DNA from: Histoplasma ohiense
Taxonomy: Eukaryota; Ascomycota; Eurotiomycetes; Onygenales; Ajellomycetaceae
Direction of reading: 5' to 3'
DNA: 64,000 nucleotides
Assembly (NCBI GenBank): GCA_017607445.1
Contig: JAEVHH010000004.1
Coordinates: forward strand, 2,418,001-2,482,000
How positions within the stretch are numbered: the stretch's first letter is position 1; each line of letters opens with the position of its first letter. This document shows, in pieces, positions 1 to 10,920 of this stretch. A program made the translations under genes and the position numbers. Under the pieces are notes generated by a model, which saw only the letters and a program-made list of their open reading frames with translations, had not been told where the DNA came from and made no database searches.

Positions 1-214
1 TCTGACCTCCTCGTTCGCTGGAGCCAGGGAGATCGCCTCCCGAATGTTTCTTGAAGCGGCCTAAATCAGATGAGTTAGATCACAATGCTTCAGTAACCAA
101 TACATGGTGAAGCGGAACGGAAAGGTGAATTACCTCTCGGTGGCCAGCATCCACTAGTTCGACGGCCTCTCTAACCAGCTGGACAGCGCGGTCAGTGGAA
201 GCAGACTGTACCAT
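1..214 (-). CDS. TPR-like hypothetical protein, N-terminal part only
   Basis: This is the 5' end of a minus-strand gene that runs off the left edge. The ATG at 214-212 opens a 27-codon first exon (214-134). A 73-bp intron (133-61, GTAATT...TTTAG) follows, and the frame continues from 60 to the edge. The joined protein begins MVQSASTDRAVQLVREAVEL and continues with an A/N-rich helical stretch ending LAPANEEVR. That spacing of Leu, Ala, Gly and Pro resembles a tetratricopeptide-type helix pair, but about 47 residues are too few to name a family. The frame stays open upstream of this ATG as far as a TGA but contains no other ATG, which supports the chosen start. The plus-strand ORF over this region is antisense to it. 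Confidence 0.6.
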
Positions 215-1695
215 GGAGGCGACGAGCTGTGGGAAAGGCCGCTCGTGTTCGATAGTTGGCCTGGAGTACGTTGTCGCCGATGTTGGGTATGGAACGCTCT
301 TCTGGCTAACACAAGTAGCTGTTGGCAGGAGACGTGGAAGGCAAGACTTTAACAGTTGGCCTTGGATATTGCTAGCGGAATGGTGGCGGGACGATGAGGA
401 CCCTGCTCAAGCAGGAAGTGCAGACAGCAAAACGTCACGGGCGAAAACCAACAGCGTGCAGCCAAAACGGAGATGCAGGAAATAAGATGTAAAACAACAA
501 ATAGCTACAGGCGACAAGAGAGAAATTGAAAAAGAAAAAAAAAAAATCGCGCTGACCAAAGTCTGGTTGCAAGCTTGGGTGGGATAAATAAAGTTAAGTA
601 TTATAAGTTGGCGGTTGGGCGGAGAGGAAATTTGGAATGATTCTGTTAGCTGACAAGTTACACTTTTTCAATTCCATAACCAAACCGCAAAGATAACAGC
701 CGAGTTAACCGTAAATGGAAGCGTCTGAGCTTATTTTATTTTTTTTAAGTTCTTAATTTGTTTATTTTTCTTTCTTTCTGGGAAGTGTGAGTTGTATCGA
801 GTTGTAACTATGTTGAGAATCAACAGTCATCAGTCAGAGAGAGAGAGAGAGCAAAAATTCCAACGGAATCAGCAATCCCCATGAAGCATTCGGCGGAATT
901 AAATACTAGCAATCATAACCAACTGGCTGGTGAGACGTGAGCTAAACTCTCTGTCCTCCTCCGATGACACGATATAATTTCTTTTTCCTCAGAGAGCAGA
1001 CAGAGACCAGCCGGGTTGGCTCTTGCGCAGTTGAGATAGTTGATCCATAGTTAGTTATGCGAATGAAACGAGTCATCGACATCATCGACTGATAAGAGCG
1101 ACGCTTTGTACTTGTGCGATGAACCCAGACCGCGATTCCATCCAACCGTGCAGCTCGCCGGCCCTACGCCGCTGCCAGGACCATAGTTACCAGCTAGTCG
1201 TCTACGTAGTGTTGCTCTCTATGTCGCGCTGGGTTCCTCCGTGTTTGAGATAAGCAGCGCTGTAGTAATAGCCAGGATATTGGATAGTATTTGTCTTGGG
1301 TTTTGTCCAGGCGCGGCTTGTATTTGCCAATGCTTATCTGTGTGGCAGTGTGCGATGCTGGTGTTCCAGGGATCACAGGAGATAAAGCCGAAGATAAAGT
1401 TGAAGCAAAAATTACTTTTCGCAAGCAGCCTCAACCACAAGCTTCAGGATACAAACAACCACAACCACAACCACAACCACAACCACAGCTACAGCTACAG
1501 CTACATCTGCATCTGCATCTGCAGCTACAGCCACAACTACGGTTACAGCTAGAACTGCGTCTTCAATCATCGTCTGACGAATACCGGCAGCTACAGCAAC
1601 CGTTTCATCTCCTTCCCACCATGCCACCGTAGCTATCTATCTCCTTCACCTCCATCCATCCTCCATGCACCCGCCACGGCGGCCACGCTCTCACC
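215..1695. other. Intergenic region, divergent promoter/leader
   Basis: This 1.5-kb stretch separates the left partial gene (-) from tfb4 (+) and must carry both promoters. It contains an A-tract near 531-546, a (GA)n run near 838-852, T-rich DNA at 730-780 and the compound short repeat described separately. The ORFs in it are low-complexity and show no family signature. Confidence 0.5.
1453..1530 (+). repeat. Compound hexanucleotide/trinucleotide repeat upstream of tfb4
   Basis: Tandem CAACCA-type units pass into CAGCTA units and then CATCTG units, about 80 bp in total. The repeat lies 170-240 bp upstream of the tfb4 ATG, probably in its leader. Translating it gives only His/Asn/Gln/Pro low complexity in every frame, so I treat it as a microsatellite rather than coding. 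Confidence 0.75.
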
Positions 1696-3029
1696 ATGAA
1701 CGCTGTCGATGGCCCAGCCCACTACGATCCCTCTTCTAGTGGTATATCCCATTCCCCTTCGCTCTTCACTCCAACCTAATTAATTAGTGTAACGATCGAC
1801 TAACTGATGAATGCATCCCTTCTCATCTTGCAGGCCCCACTCCCTCCCTCCTCACCATCATCCTCGATACAAACCCCCATGCCTGGGCCCGCCTTGAGCC
1901 ATCCCTCCCTCTCTCCGCAGCTATAGCAAACCTCCTCGTCTTCATCAACGCCCATCTGGCCTGTAACTATGCAAATAAAGTCGCTGTCGTCGCCTCCCAC
2001 TGCCATCATGCAGCCTGGCTCTACCCTACCCCCGCTTCCCCCAAATCCTCAGACTCACAGACTGATGCGCCATCCAAAGACGCACCACCAGATGGAGACA
2101 TCAACATGAACGGCCAACAGTCGGCCGGACAACACCAGCAAGCAGAGCAAGAAGAGCCTCTAAATAAATATCGCCCCTTCCGCCTTGTCGAAGAACAATT
2201 AACACGAAACCTCCATACCCTGCTCTCAGCCACCACCGCTGCCGACATCGCTTCCACAACCTCAACCTTGATCGCCGGCGCCCTAACCTTGGCCCTGAGC
2301 CACATCAACCGCGAAACCATCGCCTACGCCGAAACCCACGGCACTGCAAGGCCAGACGGCTCCTCCACCTCCGGCCCCGCAAACAGCACAGCATCAGGCC
2401 TCCCACCTCCCCCCGGCACCATTGCGTCAGCGACAACCTCCCACCTCCCCAACCCCTCAGCCCTCCAATCCCGCATCCTCATCATCTCTCTCAGCAGCAC
2501 CACCCACTCCGCCCACCACTACATCCCCATCATGAACAGCATCTTCGCCTGCCAACGCCTGCACATCCCCATCGACATCCTCAAGCTAGCCGGCGACGCC
2601 GCCTTCCTCCAGCAAGCCTCCGACGCCACCCGCGGCATCTACATCCCCGCCACCTCCCACCCCGCCGGCTTCCTTCAGTACCTGATGCTGGGCTTCCTCC
2701 CGGACCAGCGCGCGCGCTCACACCTCGTCCTGCCCAGCCGCGTCGACGTGGACTTCCGCGCCGCCTGCTTCTGCCATCGGCGCGTGGTCGATGTCGGCTT
2801 CGTGTGCAGCATCTGTCTGAGCATCTTCTGCGAGCCGCTGGGCGGCGCTGACGGCGTTGCGGAGTGTTTGACGTGCGGGTCCGAGTTGGCCGTCGGCGAG
2901 TATGCCGTTAAGCCTGTTGTGGTTGGGGCGAGGAAGCGGAAGAGGAAGAAGGAGAAAGGCGTTGGTGGGAAAGGGGGGATATCGTCTGGGACGGCCACCC
3001 CGACTCCCACTCCGGGAGCGCCTACATAG
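1696..3029 (+). CDS. tfb4: TFIIH core subunit Tfb4 (p34)
   Basis: Tfb4 is a structural subunit of the TFIIH core, acting in RNA polymerase II initiation and nucleotide excision repair in the nucleus. There are two exons: 1696-1741 and 1834-3029, with a 92-bp intron; the joined protein has 413 residues. The N-terminal vWA-like domain begins with a TIILDTNP strand (the position of the MIDAS-type DxN), followed by the conserved RILIISLS strand, a MNSIFACQRLHIPIDILKL segment and the LPSRVDVDFRAACF block. The C-terminal C4 zinc module is visible as CFCH, CSIC, C and CTCG near 2765-2880. The tail is Lys/Arg-rich, then Thr/Pro-rich, and could hold a nuclear signal. The protein is longer than the human form because of low-complexity inserts between the vWA strands. 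The ATG is preceded by CACC, a good initiation context. Confidence 0.95.
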
Positions 3030-4557
3030 AGCCTCGCCCAGGATTGGGGGGCCCCGGTGGTTTTTTTTTTTTTTTTTTCCAGGCTTGTACTATAATTAAA
3101 TCCATCTTAGGTTTTCCTACTAAACTAAAAATACGGCGCTCCAATCGAACTTATTCCCACCACGTCCTATCTATCCAATATGCATTATGATGTACAGTAC
3201 ATGTACTACAGCATTACCCGGTGCGATGCACCTGTCCAGTCATACCTGTATATTAAAATTGTATATTAAAATTCCAACCCAACCGTCCCACTCACATACA
3301 TTTTTAATACCATATATATACCCACCCGCATGATTTATTCCTACATGTACTACCAATTTCTTGATCCTGACTTACCCTCAACCCCTTGGCACTGTAACAA
3401 ACATGCGCAGGCCAATATCAGCGATCCTTCGCTAACCCATCAATGAAGACACCAACATATCTTCCGCACATATTATATTTATTCTACTTACCCTCCCAGG
3501 TGGTTTGAGCTATGCATCATCAGGCTCAGCCCTGAGGCCTGCGTAATGAAGTCCAAGCCATTCCTCCCTCCAACCAGAAGAAAAATGTATGTAGTACGTT
3601 GCAAGTTCACGCCAAGAACCACCAACGTAAGAGGTAGCGGGATGTATAATTGTCTTTTCTTCCTGCAGGTCTGACAAATGGTAAAACGCCTCTGCTACCT
3701 GAGGCACTTGGAGGAATTAATGGAAGCAAGAGTCATAGTAGGGAGAGCCATGCTACGTGGACACAAAGAGCGTGAGGAGGCTATGAGGAACGAGGGATAA
3801 AGGCCGAAAGAAACGACAAAGAGGAGACCGGATATTAAAAAAAGAGTACATATTAACGAACGGTATGGAAAAAAAATAAAAATCAAAAGATATGCCAACC
3901 AATCACTTCTTCCGAGCAGCACACACGGCCAAGGCTGTCTGTCTATGGAGGAGCTCCAGCTCCCGTACTTGATTGTCTCTTCGTTAGCGAGCACGCCATC
4001 CTCAAAAACATCCAAGGTTTATCAAGATGCATCGGTGTAAAATCGGCAGTATCCCATTTGATGCTCGCATCCCGTTATCAGCCCCCCCTATTTTGTACTG
4101 CTGACTGACAACATCCGAAGGAAAACTTGTTAGGTCTGTTGCTCATGCTGAAATTCAAAAGGACCTGAAGCAAAAAGCCCTTTTCAAAGAATCCAAGTCC
4201 GTTGTGTAAGCCAAGCAAGCAATATGTCTTGCTGTCCATACTTATGTTTAGTTGTCTGAGATAAAATCCGTCGAAGAGGAAGTATCAGGGGCAAAAAATG
4301 GAATGAAAAGAAAAAAATTATGAATGGGATACCCACCGGAGCATGGAATTATGTGAAGCAAGCGACAACGGAATTAGTCTCCAAGGAAAAAATATCTTCC
4401 TTCGGAGTGCCGCAATTTCAAAGTCACACATTGATAGAAAACAACTTCCGGAAACGTAGGTTTGCACGCATGGACAGATTGCCTTTTTCTAGCACGAAGA
4501 GGCGGAATACCTGAAGATAAAAATGACACCAAGTCAGCAACTCAAGTCTCCACAGTC
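3030..4557. other. Intergenic, 3' regions of convergent tfb4 and taspase genes
   Basis: About 1.5 kb lies between two convergent stop codons. A 19-nt T-tract sits just after tfb4 (about 3060-3078). Around 3190-3212 the sequence TGTACAGTACATGTACTACA is rich in short palindromes. I see no ORF with recognisable features; the short ones are unconserved-looking and mostly overlap UTR. A possible alternative last exon of the minus-strand taspase gene lies near 4487-4508. Confidence 0.5.
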
Positions 4558-6513
4558 CTAATGTCCAATGGATCGCTTATTATTTGATATGGGCATGGTA
4601 AAAAGGGCTTTAGGACATGTCATATACCTATTAAACCTGATAAATCGTCCGCCTTGGGCAACTTTGTTGTGACCTCCATTGCGAGACATGAGACATTTCG
4701 GTTCCGCATCGGTAGAGTTCATTGAAGCAAGGGCCTATGCGTATCAGTTGCAGTGTTCGTTTGGCAAATACGGTTTCCACATCGATCTGGCGCTTACAAA
4801 AGAGTCTGTATTGTGTGCAAAGTAAAAGGCAATCCCCTCTCTGGTAACTTTAACTGTCATCACCCCAATCGCAGCATGGCAGTGGCTACTTTTAACACCA
4901 GGATGACCTAGAAAGAGTTAGGTCAATATAGCCATGGCAGGAATGGTCGCTACCGAGAAGTTTCAGGGGTAGAATAGTAACAAATCAGATACCGTACCCA
5001 TAAAATCTACGTCGATCACGGCTTCCAGTGCCTCGTCTTCATTCACGGTCTCGAAAACGCCTGGCTGTCCTGCGACTTTCCGGGTGCTTGAATATATCCG
5101 CTCTGCGCAAACGTTGGAGGCCATCGTTGTAGCCATATGCTCACCGGTGCCGCTTGTCACAGCCGCAACGCATGTTCTTGCTTCGTCTTTGGGATCAACT
5201 GGGATAACAGCAGTTCCAACGCCCACGAGAGCTGCTGGGCCAGTGCGTCCGCTATGTTTCATGCCAATACCACCAGAAGAAGAACCTGCCGCAATGTTTC
5301 CATGGCAATCCACAGCGATAGCCCCAACAGTGTCAATAATGTTATCATCTGAACCCATTATGTAGCCATGCTGAGGAGATTCCTCAGCCGGGTCTCTTTG
5401 GGGTTGATCTCCGACATGTTCAGGCGGGATAGCCTTTCCTGCATATCCAAAAGAGGTCGATGTGGATGTGCCTGACTCTAAAGGCAACCTGGTCCGCTTC
5501 CGCTTTCGGAGTTCCGCGGGGTGGGAGGAGCCATCGGTTCTACCTTGGGATTCCGCAACACCTTCTGCACTGTTGAGATCAAGGTCTAAACACCCGGTAT
5601 TCATATCTTCTTCGTACTCTCGGACACTTGCATCAGGTAGATGTGCATGAGGTCGAATAACGGTGTCTGGAGACGCCACGCCATCGGGTCCATCAGATCC
5701 TGACGGAGGGTTTGTAGGGTTTGTCGAACGCCACCATGACCTTGAAGTAATACCACGACCGGGGCTAGAAAAACGAGACCTAGTTGACGAAGTGTGCCCG
5801 GGGTGCTGATATTGTGCGCCCTTTGGCGCCTCTTCATGGTTTTCCTCTGCCTCGACTTGGGCTAAATCCCGTTTCCAGCGCAGCCACCGTTCGCGAGATC
5901 CTCCGGAAACGAGGAAGTCAGCATGGAGCACTGGCATTCCATTTTCATATGCAAATTCTGTTGCACCCGGGCCAACTAGAAGATTTGGTGGCACTCTGTT
6001 CAAAGACAAAGGTTTGGTCGAAACATCTAAAACAAGACGCGCAAGGGAAATGGGGTTTTTGATATCTACGAGGGGGAATTCATTAGCTATGAGGGTATCA
6101 GTCAAGGGACCCTCTACACGCACGTTCCACAGCACCCACAGCGCCACTTCGGCCCAAATGGTCCACAATGGTCGCGTCGCACTCCACAGTGCCATGAACA
6201 GAGAGATTGCTGCCGTAACCTGCATTTGTGATTTCATGGTCCTCCAAAAACTTGACGGCGACTTCGACGGCGTCCACAGCGCGTCCTCCGGCTCTCAGCA
6301 CAGCCATTCCGAGCGTTGCGGCCCTGATCGCAAGGTCAGTTTTAGAAAATGCAACGCGATAGGAATTAAAATTCTGTGAAAAATGAAGGCTTACTGATTG
6401 CACACCCAAAGATGGGTTGACTCAGCTTGGTAGCTGTGGAATCCCGCGCCAGCATGGATAAAAATGGCGGACACATTCTGAGGTTGTGCCTCTTTCGAAT
6501 GAGAAAAAACCAT
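4558..6513 (-). CDS. Threonine aspartase (taspase 1 family)
   Basis: This is an Ntn-hydrolase of the asparaginase-2/taspase group, which cleaves after Asp and is made as a self-processing precursor. Five exons join in frame (6513-6395, 6323-6124, 6065-4998, 4907-4798, 4734-4558) to give 557 residues. Visible signatures are the N-terminal IFIHAGAGFHS strand, NAGYGSNLSVHGTVECDA, and the beta-subunit start DTVGAIAVD. The catalytic nucleophile should be Thr352 (codon 5331-5329). It is followed by SSGGIGMKHSGRTGPAALVG, the substrate-side block, and FAHNTDSFALASM near the C-terminus. Autocleavage before Thr352 would give alpha and beta chains. The alpha chain carries about 150 residues of Ser/Pro/Asp-rich linker not needed for the fold. 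The end is uncertain: the last exon may instead splice at about 4590 to a short exon near 4508. An upstream in-frame ATG at 6576 is an alternative start. Confidence 0.9.
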
Positions 6514-7710
6514 GGTGTTGTAGAATCGCGTTTCTTCAGAACTGGTACCAGAAGTGAAGGGTAAGATAATTTTCACGTCATAGAAGCCCGCGACTAATGA
6601 GTTAAATGAAATCTTGGGGCGAAGTTAGGTGAGCAAATGGTCTGTTCTGAAGTGAGAATCCTGAGATTCACGCTGGATGTTCTGGAGCAAACAGCTCTAG
6701 AGAGAGCAATGGTTGTGGGAGGGTGTCAAGAGAGATCTGGGCCCTTTGTACATTAATGCACCAGCAAGTGCAATGGATCAAATCAATAAACACTGGCTGA
6801 CCATCATAAAGCGGTATCAAGCCCTTCAAGTGAGTAAGTAGATTGGCTGAGTTGCTATGGAGGCGACCAAGCGTAGCCTCATGAGACACTTAGCAGTGAC
6901 TCCTGGGAAAAAAGAATGAATCGAAACGATAAGGAGAATATAGGTCTGCTTTTAGGTAAAAGGTATAGGGAAGACTAATATCCCCCGATGACAATTGTAG
7001 GATACAAACGAGTGAACGGGAATAATAGTTGGAGGCAACCATAGAAAGAGAACGGGAGAGAAATGGCCCAAGACATCAGCGACGAAATATATATACAACC
7101 CAAGCCCTGCAGAAGGAAACACACGCATCAGCGCCCTCAGAGAAGCCGCAACCTGGCATTAGCTGCTGGCTGCGGGCGATATTTATTGATGTCTACCGTC
7201 CGGATGCCGTTTCCCATCCCAGATGAAAAGGGGGGAAAGAGAGATAGATATCAGGCAGGGAAACTCGAGTATACTATGAATGGAATCAAAATGCGGAAAT
7301 CAACGGAAGCCAATTGAGTTATAGAGGTAATAAAGTTAACCACGAGAATAGCTATCGAATACTTGGAGTAAACTTCATCTTTCTATCTGCTCTTCTCCCC
7401 TTTCTATATCAGACTAGTATTTTCATATTAATTGGTACCTAGGTAACGTTCCATAGATGGTGCAGTGCCACGTGACTGCGCTCTTATCGCCCGTGACATC
7501 GATGGAGCCTCCAAAACGACGACATCGACGAGGTGATACCAACAAACTCCTGAATTTTCTCCTTCTCTCCGCCATGCTTGGGTATGCCATTGCCTGGCGC
7601 TTGTGATTCGTGTCTGTTCCATAATTACCTTCGATCCAAAAGGCTGCGAGGCCCCTTAAGAATTGCGACCTGACCTCCGCTGCTTGTTCTCAACCCCCAC
7701 CTCATTCGCA
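6514..7710. other. Divergent promoter region, taspase / arp3
   Basis: About 1.2 kb lies between the start codons of two divergent genes. It is moderately AT-rich, with a purine-rich run near 7030-7060. The 73-codon ORF on the minus strand at 6668-6889 has no signature and is not called as a gene. Confidence 0.5.
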
Positions 7711-9314
7711 ATGGCAGCTCAAACCCCCGCCGTTGTCATGGACAAGTATGTTACCGTGCGCGATGTGGCCCTTTCTGCTTCTGTTGCTAATAACATTCTA
7801 CTTCCTTCAGCGGTACCGGATTCTCGAAACTCGGTGGGTGCAATTCAAATTGCGCAGTCCTCTCCCCGCCAACCTCCAAATTTAGACTGACAGCATTTGG
7901 TTTTTCTCAGGGTTCGCCGGCAATGATTCTCCGTCTTTTGTTTTCCCCACAGCGATTGCTACAAAGTCTGCGGGTAGTGTAGGAGGCGGAACAGGTTCCG
8001 GTCGGCCTGCAGTCGCCAACAAGCCGTCATTCCTCACTGGTGGTGCTGGTCCCGGCTCACAGCTATTGGGAAAGCGGGGGACGGAAGATTTGGATTTCTT
8101 TATCGGAGACGAAGCTATTAATGCGTCGGGTGGCCCCGGATATGGTATCAACTATCCAATTCGCCATGGCCAAATTGAGAACTGGGATCACATGGAACGG
8201 TTCTGGTCGAATTCCATCTTCAAATATCTCAGAGTTGAGCCTGAAGACCACTATTTCCTTCTCACGGAACCTGTATTCACTCCCCCCTTCTTACCCCACC
8301 CCCTTCCAGATGTGCGTATGGTCTACATTCTGACACATTCTATTAGCCATTGAACCCGCCTGAAAACCGAGAAAATACTGCGGAGATCTTCTTCGAGTCG
8401 TTCAACTGCGCCGGTCTCTACATCGCTGTTCAGGCTGTCCTAGCCCTTGCAGCCTCGTGGACGTCTTCCAAAGTAACAGATCGCTCCCTCACCGGTACCG
8501 TAATCGACTCTGGCGATGGTGTCACCCATGTAATCCCTGTGGCGGAGGGATATGTTATTGGGTCCTCTATCAAAAGTATACCCATTGCTGGGCGAGACAT
8601 TACGCATTTTGTTCAAAACCTGCTTAGGGAGCGACAAGAAGCAGACAGCTCAATGAAGACAGCCGAAAAAGTGAAGGAGGAATATTGTTACGTATGCCCG
8701 GATATCGTGAAGGAATTTGCCCGCTACGACCGAGAACCCGACCGATTCTTGAAACACACCGTAACATCGCCCAATGGCCGAAGTGTCACCATCGACATTG
8801 GATATGAGCGTTTTCTAGCTCCGGAAATCTTCTTCAACCCAGAAATATACTCGTCAGATTTCCTTACCCCCCTCCCCACTGTCGTAGATGGCGTCATCCA
8901 ATCCTCTCCTATCGATGTTCGCCGGGGTCTCTATAAGAATATCGTCCTTTCCGGAGGTTCGACGTTATACAAGGACTTTGGCCGGCGTTTGCAGCGTGAT
9001 ATTAAGCACTTGGTTGATGCCCGAATTCGCACATCGGAAGCTAGGAGTGGCGGAGCTCGCAGTGGTGGCCTTGAGGTTCAAGTTATCACCCATAAACGGC
9101 AACGACATGGCCCGTGGTTCGGAGGAAGCTTGCTGGGCCAGACACCGGAATTCCGCAGCTACTGTCACACCAAGGTCAGTTTGTCCATCAACATCAAAAT
9201 ATTAGCTTACGAACTAACTTGTTTTCTTTGATCCCTCTTCAGGCTGAATACGACGAGATTGGACCAAGCATTGTCAGAAGATTTGCTTTGCTCGGTGGAC
9301 CAGGAAGCACCTAG
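7711..9314 (+). CDS. arp3: Actin-related protein 3, Arp2/3 complex subunit
   Basis: Arp3 pairs with Arp2 to form the pseudo-barbed end that nucleates branched actin at sites of endocytosis and polarized growth. Five exons (7711-7745, 7811-7833, 7911-8272, 8347-9174, 9243-9314) give 439 residues. The second exon is only 23 nt and encodes most of GTGFSKL in the phosphate-1 loop. Other actin-fold markers are the GFAGNDSPSFVFPTAI start, PIRHGQIENWDHMERFW, the LLTEPPLNPPENRENTAEI block, the phosphate-2 loop GTVIDSGDGVTHVIPV, and the Arp3-typical end PSIVRRFALLGGPGST. A 25-residue Gly/Ser-rich loop after TAIATKSAG is the usual Arp3 insertion. Splice junctions restore the conserved reading at every join. 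It is convergent with TRM2. Confidence 0.97.
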
Positions 9315-10920
9315 ATACTTCCATTTTAAGCATATCTGTTTATTAATGTATATCGTTCGCGTTTTCCTGGCCTCTCTCTTCGCGCCACACTACCTTAAAT
9401 GTTCATTTTGATTTGTTTTCTATTTTATCGTTTTACATTTATTTTATCTCCCGCCCTGCGTCCGGCTTAGAACTGGATAACAACAGCAAAAGTTTAAAAT
9501 GAATGACCCCAAGGAGAATATAGAATCTACACGCAGTCCTTCCCCACCCTATTCCGGCGAATTTGGGGGATTAAGATCCGCGACAACAATGACACTCGAC
9601 ATTGTTTATACGCCATGGAATAATACTCTAATGGCCTCTGTATCCTAGCAAAAATGGAAACTATCTCTCTGTATATATAAGTTTCCGTAATACACACCAA
9701 GAATCCGATTCCCATTATCAAAATTACAATATACTCAATATTGTGTTGTACAGAACTGTCTATTAGCCAGGCAATATACCACCAGCGTGCAGCAAAAGGC
9801 ACATTTACCAATGTAATTACTATCCAAAGCTGCATCAAGAACTTCCCGGAGAATCCCTACCACTCGAAAGCTCATCCTCAAGAAGGATACAGTCCTCCAA
9901 TTATATTTGTGGATTCAGCATATACGAATTCCATACCATAATAATATCTGCCAGCCGTAAACAAAGAAAGTGCGGAAGGCATCTACCAAACAGCAACAGA
10001 CATATACGTATACAAAAAACAGGCTGTCAGATAGAGAGTAATCCAGTGGCGGCAAAGTATTACTGATAAGCACAATCACGCTACCGCAATCCCTATCCTG
10101 CTACATTTTTCACCATTCTCAATATCATCGATGGTCAAAGTGCTATTGAACAAGCCCCTCTCACCATCAGTCGCAATACAAAAATTGAAATTAAGTTTCA
10201 AACCCGTCCATTGCCCTAGTGACATATATTTGCCCCTTTCTTCCCCTAGCAGGAATGGAGTTTAAAGCAAGGATAAGAATAAGAATATTCCCAAGTCCAC
10301 AAGGATTTGGGATGTAGAATATTGGAACATGCATGGATATAAGACCATGACCATGTTGAGCGCTGTGGGGAGCGATGCATCGTAACTAAATTTGTATCCA
10401 CAAGGTACAGACGCAAATCTAGTAGCCCAGAAGAAAAGAAGGCAATGATGAATCGCACCAGCCAGCGCGGGATCGTGATCACAAGCTCATATCTTGCTAG
10501 AGGCATTGATTAAGATGCAAAAGTTAACTTGATAGTAAATTGTGAAGTTTTACGGAGTTCTCTGTGCTGCGTACAGTCCAGTGTTGTAATAACATGCGCT
10601 TCGCCTTTTTGCGCTGAAATCACAGCCGCACCCACCTTTAATAGAGCCTGGTCATTTGGACCGACGATGTTATTCACAAGTTAGTGGGAATATTGAACTC
10701 TGGTTGGAATTCCGGGCTCCCAGACACAAGGGTTAACTTGCACCATGTCCGGGATAGTGTCAAAGAAAATACCCTGTTCTTTTAACTTCAATTGCAGATT
10801 GCGGGATCTCTTGGCTTCAGATGCGAAGCCTTAATACTATATTACAGCTGTCTGCTTATTCTGCTGTGACGCTGTCAAGAAGGACGGAACTATCTCGTCC
10901 TGACATTAGAGATTGTACTG
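9315..10920. other. Intergenic, 3' regions of convergent arp3 and TRM2
   Basis: About 1.6 kb. The minus strand carries two short hydrophobic ORFs. The one at 9838-9527 has 103 codons with two likely membrane helices; the one at 10506-10246 has 86 codons and starts MPLARYELVITIPRWLVRF. I tried to join them and an intervening aromatic-rich stretch (about 9970-9910) through GT-AG introns and found no in-frame solution, so I do not call a gene. They may be remnants. Confidence 0.4.

Noticed and set aside
195..485. 96-codon plus-strand ORF
   Set aside because: Antisense to the spliced TPR-like gene, with no signature; the minus-strand exons show coding structure.
1412..1632. Overlapping ORFs of His/Gln/Val repeats
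   Set aside because: All frames reflect one microsatellite (CAACCA/CAGCTA units); no conserved sequence outside the repeat.
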